From Deinococcus cellulosilyticus NBRC 106333 = KACC 11606 (GTDB taxonomy: Bacteria; Deinococcota; Deinococci; Deinococcales; Deinococcaceae): a DNA stretch of 64,000 nt. The stretch spans positions 1-64,000 of the forward strand of contig NZ_BJXB01000020.1 in NCBI RefSeq assembly GCF_007990775.1. Reading direction: 5' to 3'. The position numbers and the translations under genes were made by a program. The notes under the pieces are model-generated. The model searched no databases. It worked only from the letters and a program-made list of their open reading frames with translations, and was not told the origin of the DNA. Position 1 is the first letter of the stretch, and every line of letters begins with the position of its first letter. Below are positions 25,735-33,738 of the stretch, piece by piece.

Positions 25735-26373
25735 CTACACGGAAAGCTCCCGCAGCATGCTGCTCAGTTCGGCATCGGTGAAGCCCAGCGGTTCTGCATA
25801 ACCGTCACGGACGGTGGAATACGGAACAGGGGTTTCCAGACAGACCACCTCATCCACCAGACCCTGCACGGCAATGATGGATTCACGGGAGGCTTGTGGA
25901 ACTGCGACCACCAGGTGCTTCGCTCCCAGGTACCACACCGCCTGAATGGCTGCACGCATGGTGGCCCCGGTGACCATGCCGTCATCAATGAGCACCACCG
26001 TCAGGCCACTGAGGTTCAGGGGATGCAACCCTGAACGGTAACCCTGCTCCTGTTTTTCCAGGGCCTGCATTTGCAGGGTGTGGCTTTCATTCAGGGTGTG
26101 AGGGGCCAGATGGAACCACTCCATGGTGTCCCCGTCCAGCAATTGCACTCCACCTGCCGAGAGGGCTCCGGTGGCCGGGCGGTCTGTTCCCTCAGGGGTG
26201 AGTTTGCGCACCACCAGCACGTCCAGCGGGGCATTCAACTTGCGGGCCACCGGAAGGGCCACCGGAATTCCCCCTCTCGGGATCGCGAGCACCAGCACCT
26301 TCTGGGCATGCACTTTTTTGAAGATCCGTTCAGCGAGTTGTTCTCCTGCCACCGTGCGGTTTTGAAAGGACAT
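25735..26373 (-). CDS. Phosphoribosyltransferase family protein
   Basis: Protein of 212 residues, start chosen at 26373 because GGAGGT precedes it; the longer frame to 26424 lacks a site. It has the PRPP-binding loop VVLIDDGMVTGATMRAAIQAV near residues 120-140 and an N-terminal VLVLAIPRGGIPVALPVARKL, as in the predicted phosphoribosyltransferases often found beside stress proteins and dienelactone hydrolases. The base substrate is unknown; relatives are annotated only by family. Confidence 0.88.
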   Translation of the reverse strand: MSFQNRTVAGEQLAERIFKKVHAQKVLVLAIPRGGIPVALPVARKLNAPLDVLVVRKLTPEGTDRPATGALSAGGVQLLDGDTMEWFHLAPHTLNESHTLQMQALEKQEQGYRSGLHPLNLSGLTVVLIDDGMVTGATMRAAIQAVWYLGAKHLVVAVPQASRESIIAVQGLVDEVVCLETPVPYSTVRDGYAEPLGFTDAELSSMLRELSV

Positions 26374-26535
26374 CACTCTCACCTCCGTGACACCTGATTG
26401 GCCAGGGATACGAAGAGGGAACACAGGGATCTGCTGGAGACCGGGTGTTCAGGAAGACAGGTTCAGGTGCTGCTTTCATTGTAGGCCCCTGGCATTACCA
26501 GAGGATTACCCACAAGCAAGTCGAAGTCATGTGGA

Positions 26536-27777
26536 TCAGGAGACGAGATCCAGAACCACAAAAACCAGCAGGGCTCCCAGGAAAGCCATCATCAGACCCC
26601 ACAACAGCAGGTGCCGGAAAGTGCGCTGCCGCTCAGGGCCTTCTGGCAGGGCAGCAAGGCACAGGGCACCCAGCGTGGAGAGGGGACTGACATCCACCAT
26701 GTGGGCCCCCACATCAATGGCGATCACTGCGTCCATCCAGGCCCTTTCGCTGCCTCCCGGGACGAGACCGGGAACCATGGGAATGAAGAGCGGCATCACC
26801 ACCCCACTGGAACTGCTGCCAACAGAGGCCAGACCTGCCACCAGGGCCAGCACCCCATGAAACACCCCATCCGGTGTTTCACTGAGTCGGGAAGTGAGCA
26901 TTTCCAGGCTGCCCACATGTTCCAGCACGCCCAGCAGCACACTGATGCCAGCAATGAGCACCACCACTGCCCACGGAACGGTCTCTAAGGCTTTCTCGGA
27001 GGGAGCGGCCCGCAACACCATCAGCAGCACAGAAAGCAGGATCGCGCTGTAGGAAGCAGGCCAGTGAAACACCACCACCAGCGCAATGAACACCGCCATG
27101 CACCCCAGAGAAAGCAGGTGCTGTTTGCTGAAATCAGGCCTGTCTTCTGAAGCGGTGGGGTTGAGGTTCTGAGCCTTCGGGTGGAACAGCAGGTAGGCCA
27201 GCACAGCACTGAGGGTCTGAATCACTGCCACCCTCCAGAACACCTGCAACGGCAGGGCAGGCTCAGAAAGGCCCATCTGGCGCATCAGTTCAGTGTTGAT
27301 GCTGCCTGTGACCGCAACAGGTGAAAAGGTTCCAGCATTGGCCCCGGTGCAGACCACAATGGCCATCAGGAGCGGACTCACACCCAACTGCAAGCTGCTG
27401 GCCATCGCCACTGGCGCAATGAGCGCTGTTGCAGCAATGTTGCCCGGACCCAGTGCGGACAGCACAAAAGCGATCAGGAAAAACGCCACTGGAAGCCAGC
27501 GGGCATCTCCCCTCACGGGCTTCAGTGCCCAGCGGGCCAGGAGGTCCAGGGTGCCGTTGTGCCTGAGCAGTTCAAAAAACAGGGACACCCCCACCAGGGT
27601 GAGGATCAGGCTTGAAGGCAGAAAATCAGCAATCTGGGTTGCTGTGAGACCTGCACCAAAAGCCCCCAGCAGGAAAGCCGCAGCAATGGAAAGCACACCT
27701 GCGTTCAGGTCCGGGCGAAACGCCCCCACCGTGAGCACCAGCACCAGCATGACCAGAGCCAGAACTGCCATGTCCAT
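26536..27777 (-). CDS. MatC-like / SLC13 dicarboxylate permease
   Basis: Integral membrane protein of 413 residues with about eleven hydrophobic segments. The N-terminal half (ALVMLVLVLTVGAFRPDLNAGVLSIAAAFLLG; GVSLFFELLRHNGTLDLLARWALKP; CTGANAGTFSPVAVTGSINTELM) matches the dicarboxylate carrier MatC N-terminal domain. Relatives move malonate or other C3-C4 dicarboxylates. Its stop is about 160 bases before the phosphoribosyltransferase start region reads, on the opposite side of an uninformative gap. Substrate is inferred only from family. Confidence 0.8.
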   Translation of the reverse strand: MDMAVLALVMLVLVLTVGAFRPDLNAGVLSIAAAFLLGAFGAGLTATQIADFLPSSLILTLVGVSLFFELLRHNGTLDLLARWALKPVRGDARWLPVAFFLIAFVLSALGPGNIAATALIAPVAMASSLQLGVSPLLMAIVVCTGANAGTFSPVAVTGSINTELMRQMGLSEPALPLQVFWRVAVIQTLSAVLAYLLFHPKAQNLNPTASEDRPDFSKQHLLSLGCMAVFIALVVVFHWPASYSAILLSVLLMVLRAAPSEKALETVPWAVVVLIAGISVLLGVLEHVGSLEMLTSRLSETPDGVFHGVLALVAGLASVGSSSSGVVMPLFIPMVPGLVPGGSERAWMDAVIAIDVGAHMVDVSPLSTLGALCLAALPEGPERQRTFRHLLLWGLMMAFLGALLVFVVLDLVS

Positions 27778-28070
27778 GGTTTCAGGGTAAGGGTTTTGCA
27801 GTCAGATTTTGTCCCGGTCAGGCAAGCAAAACCCCTTTTGATCCAGCCCTCCAGGTGATGGACGGGGTGGGCCCAATGCACCTAGAATGGGCCTTCAACT
27901 GCATGACCCGGTCAAACTGAGCCCTGATGCAACATGCCAACTGAAAAAAGGTCAGGTTCTTCTGACCCTTTCATCAGAATGGACCGGATGTGGGTTTATT
28001 TTCTTCATGTTTTGTGGTGCCAATGACAAATGCCTGCTGTGGAACAGTTGAATCCTGCTAAACTTCTTGC

Positions 28071-28646
28071 ATGTCAGGATTTCAGGTGGTGGAAGGTCAT
28101 CTCTCGGTCTATGAGGTGCTCACCCACCTTGGAGATCCCTATCCATCCAGAACTTGGAAAAAGCTGCTGAAGCTGCCTGCAGAGATGCTGCCCCGGCATG
28201 CCCGCAAGCAGTTCATCATGAAAGATGGGCGCAAGAGCCGCATGCTGCCCGCCATTCCCATCGAGGATTTTGACCGTCTGGTCTTGTTGCTGGAGCAGGT
28301 GAACACAGAAACCGAAGTGGTGACTTTGCGGCTGGATGCAGAGTCTGAACTGCTGGAGGTGCTGTCGGAGGCGTTTCAGGACTTTGAACCCAGCCAGAAT
28401 GTGGAGGTGGGAGACCTGCGATTGGACCTGTATTTTGCCCGTGCAAACGTGGCCGTCGTACTGGTGTCCAGACGGGTGTCCGGGCAGCAGCGTCTCCTGC
28501 TTGATCAACGGATCATGCAGGCACAGGCAGAACTGGAGTGCAGGTTCCTGAAACTGGAACCGGACGCTGAAGGGTTCAGGCTGGGGCAGGCCGTTTTTGA
28601 GCTTCGCCAGTTGCTGGAGCACAAAGAGATCAAGCCCACTTCCTGA
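28071..28646 (+). CDS. Bro-N/MSV199-like protein with nuclease-like C-terminus
   Basis: Protein of 191 residues. The N-terminal 85 residues (YEVLTHLGDPYPSRTWKKLLK...RKSRMLPAIPIEDFDRLVLLLE) resemble the Bro/KilA-type DNA-binding modules of phages and large viruses. Residues 105-185 (VGDLRLDLYFARANVAVVLV...RIMQAQAELECRFLKLEPDAEGFRLGQAVFELRQLL) follow the pattern of the nuclease-like domain in MSV199-type proteins, although the acidic cluster expected after the second strand is replaced by SRRVSGQQ. Function is inferred, weakly. A TAAACT -10 box ends six bases before the ATG, suggesting a leaderless transcript. Confidence 0.55.
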   Translation: MSGFQVVEGHLSVYEVLTHLGDPYPSRTWKKLLKLPAEMLPRHARKQFIMKDGRKSRMLPAIPIEDFDRLVLLLEQVNTETEVVTLRLDAESELLEVLSEAFQDFEPSQNVEVGDLRLDLYFARANVAVVLVSRRVSGQQRLLLDQRIMQAQAELECRFLKLEPDAEGFRLGQAVFELRQLLEHKEIKPTS

Positions 28647-28718
28647 AGCCCACTTTTTGTTTTATTTTCGTATCAGGTCACCAGCATCCTTTTTGTTCAA
28701 TTCCCTTGAGGTGAGCAC

Positions 28719-29614
28719 ATGCACAGGTCATCCGTTGAGCCCAACAGCAAATTGCCCATTCCAGACCTGGACCCCATCCACCTTGCCCTGAACTGGCCAG
28801 AGGGGGCAGAAGACCAGTTTGCAGCCCTGTTCGCAAAATGCCTGGAGTGTGAACAGGCCATGTGCTCCTGCAGGACCCTGAAGGGACAGAGGGGACTTTG
28901 CAGGCGGTGGGCAGTTATGGCATCCCGGAAGATCAGGCTTACCTCTCTGCCCTGATTCGCCTGAACGTGCAGGCAGAGGCCCTGGCCCGCATGGCCCTCA
29001 GGTTTGGGATGGTGGATCTGGTGTGGGAACACGAAGAGCAGCAACTGGGCCCCACCGAGAACCTGATCAAGCGAACCCAGGACACCCTCTTTTGCTGTGC
29101 CCTGCGGACCCCGGATCAGGGCATCGGGTTGATTTACGCCTCTTGCCGGGAGAAACGCAAACCCACCACCCAGCAGATTGTGGCAGCAGCCCAGGTGGCA
29201 CAGTCCCTCTCGCTTGGACTGCACCGACAACACCTGAAGGGCACCGTGGTGAACCGGGCGAGGCACCTGCAGTCGGTGATTGACCAGTCTCCGGACATCA
29301 TCCTGGTGGGCCAGAACATGAAGATCCTCAGCGTCAATCCGGCCTTCACCCGCATCCTGGGGTACCTCCCTGAAGAGGTGATCGGGCGACCCGTCACCGA
29401 TTTTTCCCATCCAGAGGACACCCCCACGGCCAGCAGTGCCCATCTGGACATCGTGGAGTCTGGTCAGCCTTCACCTGCCCACCGGGTCAGGTGGATGCAC
29501 AGGGCAGGACATGCCGTGCTTCTGGAGTGGACGTTCACCCCACTGGAGGACCGTCGGGGGATTGCAGTGGGACGTGAAGTGCCCAGAGAAAACCTTTCTG
29601 GCCCACTCACTTGA
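28719..29614 (+). pseudogene. Frameshifted, truncated paralogue of the 5280 kinase
   Basis: The region encodes the N-terminal GAF-like and first PAS domain of the kinase at 5280-7649, but in two frames. Frame one (28719 to about 28860) gives DPIHLALNWPEGAEDQFAALFAKCLE, aligned to LALAWPEHAPDQFAELFAQALQ; from 28862 the next frame gives LLQDPEG and continues AAQVAQSLSLGLHR, VIDQSPDIILVGQNMKILSVNPAFTRILGYLPEEVIGRPV. A single missing base at 28860-28862 would restore one frame. The gene then stops at 29614, before any second PAS or kinase domain, so it lacks output even if the shift is an error. Confidence 0.75.
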
Positions 29615-29897
29615 GCCAGGGGTAGGCAAGGTCAATCCATTCGCGGTGCCGGGCGGCCAGCAGGGTGCGGATCTTCTTGATTTCCAGGTGACAGACCTCA
29701 CCGAGTTCCTGCATCACCCACACCTCATGTGCAGTGAGTTCAGGCATGTGCAGGGCGCACAGCCTGACCCGGATCACCTCCCTGCTGTGACCGAGTTGCT
29801 CGGCTTCCTCTCTGGGAAGGGGGTGCAGGGCGGGATGGTACTGTTCCACCAGAGCTTCCATCTGCCTGCGTTTTTCCGGTGAGGTTTTCAGTGGCAC
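29607..29897 (-). CDS. Small conserved protein, family Y
   Basis: Unrecognised helical protein of 96 residues beginning at a GTG with AAGGAG six bases upstream. It aligns over its length with the 120-residue protein at 33376-33738; the shared C-terminal block is CHLE-x-KKIRTLLA-x-KHREW or RHREW followed by AYPWL. The basic, aromatic C-terminus suggests nucleic-acid or protein binding, which is a guess. Last gene of the minus-strand cluster starting at 30870; its stop overlaps the stop of the pseudogene by eight bases. Confidence 0.7.
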   Translation of the reverse strand: MPLKTSPEKRRQMEALVEQYHPALHPLPREEAEQLGHSREVIRVRLCALHMPELTAHEVWVMQELGEVCHLEIKKIRTLLAARHREWIDLAYPWLK

Positions 29898-29927
29898 ATT
29901 CGGCTCCTTTCTTGCAGGTCTTGCTGT

Positions 29928-30173
29928 TCAGGCACTGCGGGTGATTCGGCGCACGGTGAGGTTCATCACGAAGAGGTCGTAACCAAGCCGGGCTTCTTCC
30001 AGATCGGTGAAATCGATGCTGCTGATCTGGTGGGGCTCACCCTCAACCCAGATGTGTTCCTGAATATCGAAAGCGTCAATCAGTTTTTTCAGCACGTCCT
30101 GGGAACACAGCACCTGCCACATGCCGTCCTCGTCGCGGATGAGCACGTTGAGCTGCAGACCGAACACTTTCAT
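29928..30173 (-). CDS. Small conserved protein, family X
   Basis: Protein of 81 residues homologous to the 79-residue protein at 3466-3705: KVFG near the start, DAFDIQEHIWV in the centre, and a C-terminal beta-like segment YDLFVMNLTV. Starts six bases after the stop of the 30180 gene, so co-translation is likely. No known domain recognised. Confidence 0.65.
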   Translation of the reverse strand: MKVFGLQLNVLIRDEDGMWQVLCSQDVLKKLIDAFDIQEHIWVEGEPHQISSIDFTDLEEARLGYDLFVMNLTVRRITRSA

Positions 30174-30179
30174 GGGCTG

Positions 30180-30431
30180 TTACTGGGGCCTTCCTGTGAG
30201 GTGCAGGTCTTCACTGACCAGCACAGGTGCAGAAGTGGCCGGTCTGGGGTCCTCGGTGAAGAGCATCAACTCCCCATGAAAGAGGGACCACACGCCTTCT
30301 CTGAGCTCCTGAAGCCAGTCCGGTTTCAGTTTCCAGCCGTGCACATGACCGTAGTGGCTCAGGGCCTCGACCGGGCCAGCAGCCTCGATCACGGTCAGCA
30401 TGCCGGCTTCACGAATGTAAAACTGGGGCAT
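30180..30431 (-). CDS. Hypothetical protein, 83 residues
   Basis: Unrecognised protein of 83 residues (MPQFYIREAGMLTVIEAAGP at the start, then HGWKLKPDWLQELREGVWSLFHGELMLF). The ATG at 30431 has AAGGAG at ideal spacing, and lies within the 3' end of the upstream gene (23-base overlap). The start and spacing leave little doubt that it is expressed. No functional hint. Confidence 0.65.
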   Translation of the reverse strand: MPQFYIREAGMLTVIEAAGPVEALSHYGHVHGWKLKPDWLQELREGVWSLFHGELMLFTEDPRPATSAPVLVSEDLHLTGRPQ

Positions 30432-30870
30432 CTTCTTCTCCTTTGGGGTTGGGGTTTTCGGGAAGCAGGTGGGGCCTGATTTTCCAGGGGTCGCATCCAC
30501 TGAGCAAAAGCAGGGCAGTTTCACCGAGCAGGTGTTCCAGGTGGTCCAGGGTGGTTTCTCCACACTGGATGCAGAGTTCCAGGAGGGACACCACAGGAAT
30601 TGCACTTTCGCCCTGGTGCACCATCAGCCAGTGTTCGGTGCGGGGCTCGGGGTCGTTGCGATTCATCCGGTCAAACACCACGGCGCATCCTCCGCGCATC
30701 AGGTGTTCCTGGATGATGGGCTGTTCCGTCCCATGTTGTGAGAGCAGCACCGTGGAGCGCTGGGGTTGCACATCCTGTTCGGGCAGGTGGTCCACATTGA
30801 GCACACTGCGGGCCTGACACGGGGTGGTCTGCAGGTGGAGGTTGGCATCTTCGTTGATGGTCCAGGCCAT
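30409..30870 (-). CDS. Hypothetical protein, 153 residues
   Basis: Unrecognised soluble protein of 153 residues. The most supported start is the ATG at 30870 (MAWTINEDANLH) with GGAG about six bases upstream; ATG 30882 is an alternative, and the longer frame to 31107 is not supported. The middle (MRGGCAVVFDRMNRNDPEPRTEHWLMVHQGESAIPVVSLLELC) looks like an alpha/beta domain. First gene of a four-gene cluster of small unknown proteins (30870 to 29607) that lies downstream of promoter-like element 31136-31180. Confidence 0.6.
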   Translation of the reverse strand: MAWTINEDANLHLQTTPCQARSVLNVDHLPEQDVQPQRSTVLLSQHGTEQPIIQEHLMRGGCAVVFDRMNRNDPEPRTEHWLMVHQGESAIPVVSLLELCIQCGETTLDHLEHLLGETALLLLSGCDPWKIRPHLLPENPNPKGEEDAPVLHS

Positions 30871-31135
30871 GGGGTGCTCCATTTCTGTTTGGGCCAGACA
30901 GGATGAGGACCTCTGTCCGGTGCATGCGCTTTTCACCAGGAAAGGGGTGAGTGGCGTGCACCTTCGGCAAGAGGCCCAGGGGCTCTGTACAGGGCAGTGC
31001 AGATGGGTGACTGTTCTTTGTGGGGCTGGATGTCGACCGCCAGATTCAAATCCCTTTTGGAGAGATGATGTGGCTGAGAAGGTGATTGCTTCCTTCCAGC
31101 GGTGCATTGCTTTTGAAGTCGAGTTTCAAATGAAC

Positions 31136-31180
31136 TCAACACGATCATCATAGATACTAAAGATGATAGATTGATGATAA
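31136..31180 (-). promoter_or_regulatory. Three-copy promoter element, copy A
   Basis: Read on the minus strand: TTATCAT-N5-TATCATC, then TATGAT in the position of a -10 box, ending GTGTTGA. Copies B (34145-34189) and C (33032-33076) align without gaps over 45 columns; by my count A and B share 34 and A and C share 31. It lies 266 bases upstream of the small-protein cluster start at 30870. A/B similarity extends upstream by five bases (AGATT). Likely an activator-dependent promoter. Confidence 0.6.
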
Positions 31181-31261
31181 AATCTTAATTCTCTTGACCA
31201 GGGTTTTTACTTATATCAGGACTCAACTTAAAAAATGGCTTTTGACTTCAAAATTGACATG

Positions 31262-31290
31262 CACAAACATTTACACTCGAAATGTTTGTG
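31262..31290. repeat. Perfect 11-bp inverted repeat
   Basis: CACAAACATTT (31262-31272), 7-base spacer, AAATGTTTGTG (31280-31290). AT-rich and without a T-tract; fits an operator or a hairpin. It is 82 bases upstream (on the minus strand) of element A. Confidence 0.5.
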
Positions 31291-31492
31291 TGAGGGGATT
31301 TCTGCTTTACCAAAACAGCCACCCTCAAGATAACCTGCACACCTTCAACTGCCCTGTAGTTGCGCTGAGTCAATTCTGAGGATCGCTGATCAGACCTCAT
31401 CTGCCTGATCGACGCTTCAAACAGCAAATTTCAGACTTTTGCCAGCTGCACCACTCAAATTTGTGACAGCAGCATGATGAAAAACGACCCGT

Positions 31493-32404
31493 TCAAGGCT
31501 GCTGCAACTGGGTTTCTGGCGTGTGGGCCCAGGTGTCCAGCAAGGCATGAACCACCGCCTGCAAAATGGGCAGTCCAGAACGGCGTGGAAGCACCATCAC
31601 CCCGATGGTTCGGGGCATCGGATCAGGCAGGGGCCAGGTTTCCAGGGTGTCTGGCAGATGGGGAATCGCCAGACGGGGAAGCAGGGTGATGCCCAGGTCA
31701 TGCTCGGCCATCGCCAGAAGAACCGTGTCATCCTGATACTGCTGGATGGTGGCCTGCTGCACCCCGTGCTGCTCCATCAACTCCTCCATCATCACAACCG
31801 TGGATGGGGCACCCCCGTTCATCAGAAAAGTCTGGCCGTGATAATCGGCCCAGGTGCGGGGTTTGTTCTGGCGTTTGCGGGAATAGATCGCCAGCCACTC
31901 ATCCTGGTACAGCGGCCAGGACAGCAGAGAAGCGTGAGGAGGATGGGGCAAAAGGCCAATGTCTGCTTCACCTCTTCGCAGCAAGGTCTCCCCTGCCGAG
32001 GCGTGGGATTCAGACTCCAGCACCACCACATTCAGACCCGGATGGTCCTGCCTGAGGCGCACCAGCACCCGGGGCAACAGTTTGGACGCAGCACTGCGCA
32101 AGCTGACGATTCGTACCGTGCCAGAGAGTTCCTGCGGGTCTTCCACCGCACGGGTGAGGTCCTCAATGGCCATCAGGGCAATGCGGGCGTGGTCCAGGGC
32201 CCGGGCTCCGGCAGCAGTGAGCGTCACCCCATTTCGGCTGCGGTGAAAGAGGGTGCACCTGAGGTGCCTTTCCAGGGTCTGCACCGCCTCACTGAGGGTG
32301 CTCTGGGACATGCCGGTGCGGGCGGCGGCTTCATTGAAACTTCCAGCGTCACTGACCGCCACAAAACACTGGAGCTGGGACAGGGTGGGTTTAAGGGGTG
32401 CCAT
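31493..32404 (-). CDS. LysR family transcriptional regulator
   Basis: LysR regulator of 303 residues: N-terminal winged helix (LSQLQCFVAVSDAGSFNEAAARTGMSQSTLSEAVQTLERHLRCTLFHRSRNGVTLTAAG) and a C-terminal periplasmic-binding-like effector domain (VLVRLRQDHPGLNVVVLESESHA; DLGITLLPRLAIPHL). LysR proteins usually regulate a divergent gene, but no gene lies divergently in the 230 bases upstream. Target and effector unknown. Confidence 0.93.
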   Translation of the reverse strand: MAPLKPTLSQLQCFVAVSDAGSFNEAAARTGMSQSTLSEAVQTLERHLRCTLFHRSRNGVTLTAAGARALDHARIALMAIEDLTRAVEDPQELSGTVRIVSLRSAASKLLPRVLVRLRQDHPGLNVVVLESESHASAGETLLRRGEADIGLLPHPPHASLLSWPLYQDEWLAIYSRKRQNKPRTWADYHGQTFLMNGGAPSTVVMMEELMEQHGVQQATIQQYQDDTVLLAMAEHDLGITLLPRLAIPHLPDTLETWPLPDPMPRTIGVMVLPRRSGLPILQAVVHALLDTWAHTPETQLQQP

Positions 32405-32590
32405 GCATCATCCTGACGAGAAGGTGAGAGAAGGGATGGGGCTGCCAGAACAGCAGTCTCAGCAAGAGCATACACGGTTTGAGAAGGCCTGGAATCTGCC
32501 ATTCGTCCATCCACACCCAGAGCAGAAGATTCAGGCACAGGACAGAAAGCAGGGACAGGCTCCCTCTCCAGAAGTCCTGCAGTGCCCACC

Positions 32591-32621
32591 AAACAAAAAA
32601 GAGGACGCAAGTTGCGTCCTC
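32591..32621 (-). terminator. Intrinsic terminator of Gly-rich gene
   Basis: GAGGACGCAA-G-TTGCGTCCTC (32601-32621) followed on the minus strand by TTTTTTGTTT. Twenty bases after the stop at 32641. Confidence 0.9.
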
Positions 32622-32640
32622 TCGAAGTGAATTTCAGGTT

Positions 32641-32862
32641 TTATTGAGAACCCTGGCTGCCACCGCCACTGTTGGACCCCTGGCCGCCTGAACCGCCAGA
32701 GCTTCCACCCTGTCCGCCAGAGCTTCCGCCCTGTCCGCCAGAGCTTCCACCCTGTCCGCCAGAGCTTCCGCCCTGACCACCGGAGTTGCCTCCAGAACCG
32801 CCTTGACCGCCTGAGTTGCCGCCTCCGGAACCGCCTTGATTTCCACCACTTTGGTTGGTCAT
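32641..32862 (-). CDS. Gly/Ser/Gln-rich repeat protein, 73 residues
   Basis: Low-complexity protein made almost only of Gly, Ser, Gln and Asn, with four tandem copies of GGQGGSS encoded by a 21-bp repeat. The ATG at 32862 follows AAGGAG by six bases, and a strong terminator follows the stop, so the gene is expressed as a single unit. Proteins of this composition are disordered, hydrophilin-like or structural; desiccation protection is a guess. Promoter-like element C lies 170 bases upstream. Confidence 0.7.
   Translation of the reverse strand: MTNQSGGNQGGSGGGNSGGQGGSGGNSGGQGGSSGGQGGSSGGQGGSSGGQGGSSGGSGGQGSNSGGGSQGSQ
32698..32781. repeat. Four 21-bp tandem repeats inside the Gly-rich gene
   Basis: Units start at 32698, 32719, 32740 and 32761 (AGAGCTTCC-R-CCCTGTCCGCC). 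They differ at a single alternating position, with more changes in the last unit. Copy number may vary between strains. Confidence 0.9.
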
Positions 32863-33031
32863 GTTCATCTCCTTTGGATGTGAAAGGTCTGTGTTGATGG
32901 GTGCACTGGGTTGTGCAGTGTGACATGCAGGGTACATTGCAAGTGAACTTGCAAAGTTTTAATGATGTTCAATAAAAAACAGGACTTGGGGAATTCCATG
33001 CATGGAAGCGTTGTTGAAAGCCATCTGGGCT

Positions 33032-33076
33032 TCAACAACATCAGCGTAAGCATTAAACATGATAACCATATGATAA
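33032..33076 (-). promoter_or_regulatory. Three-copy promoter element, copy C
   Basis: Minus strand: TTATCAT-N5-TATCATG, TACGCT in the -10 column, ending TTGTTGA. The surrounding 512-base gap (32863-33375) has no other supported feature. A 48-codon frame (ending 32959) crosses it, but the aligned frames in copies A and B contain stops. Confidence 0.55.
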
Positions 33077-33375
33077 TTGGGATTGTCTCTCCCTCTTTCG
33101 ATCATGCGGCACCAGAGAAAGGGATTTCCCCTGAACACATGAACTGAAACTGAAACCATTGAGCACTGTCCTGTTTTTTCCCAGCATGTCGCCGTCTGGA
33201 AGAGGCAAAAGCAGATTGGCCAGAAGGCAACATGAGCATGGCGTGTTTTCTTGGGACCGTGGCACACTTCGCAACTCCCTTCGGCCTGTGGAGGCTCGGG
33301 CAAGGGAATTCAGGTTTTACACCTGCAGAAACGGAAGATTTTCAATCCCTTCAAAACCGGAAGATTCTACCAGGT

Positions 33376-33738
33376 TCACTTTGCATCCACAGACTGTTGC
33401 CCAGTTGATCCTGAATGGCGTCTTTCCAGGCGGGGTCGTTTTTCGTTTTCAAGCAGCCACGGGTACGCCTGGTCCAGCCACTCCCGGTGCTTGCGGGCAA
33501 GCAGGGTGCGGATCTTCTTGTGTTCCAGATGGCACACATGACCGAGCTCGGACAGCACCTGCTGCTCATGCTGCTGGAAATCCTTGATGTGCCAGGCATA
33601 CAGGTGGACGCGCACCGTGTCCCGTGAATGGGCCAGAGCAGTGGCCTGTTGCTGGCTCAGGGGTTCCAGGATGGGCTCGTATCTGTCAATCAAATTCTGG
33701 ATTTCCTGCAGTCGCTGCGGCTTCATCTGAAAAGGCAT
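33376..33738 (-). CDS. Small conserved protein, family Y
   Basis: Protein of 120 residues, paralogue of the 96-residue protein at 29607. The common region is residues 1-98, ending VCHLEHKKIRTLLARKHREW and DQAYPWL; a basic tail of about 22 residues is unique to this copy. The ATG at 33738 follows AAGGAG by seven bases. Promoter-like element B lies 407 bases upstream, so a long leader or another promoter is expected. Confidence 0.7.
   Translation of the reverse strand: MPFQMKPQRLQEIQNLIDRYEPILEPLSQQQATALAHSRDTVRVHLYAWHIKDFQQHEQQVLSELGHVCHLEHKKIRTLLARKHREWLDQAYPWLLENEKRPRLERRHSGSTGQQSVDAK

Larger units (their letters stand above)
30871..31492. other. Regulatory gap with promoter element and palindrome
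   Basis: No supported gene; frames at 30933-31151 and 31194-31379 have no start signals. It holds element A (31136-31180) and a perfect inverted repeat at 31262-31290. Sequence from 31140 to 31390 is AT-rich. Confidence 0.45.

Noticed and set aside
32959..33303. 114-codon minus-strand frame over element C
   Set aside because: No ribosome-binding site, and the equivalent frame in copies A and B of the element is interrupted by stops, so conservation is not at protein level.
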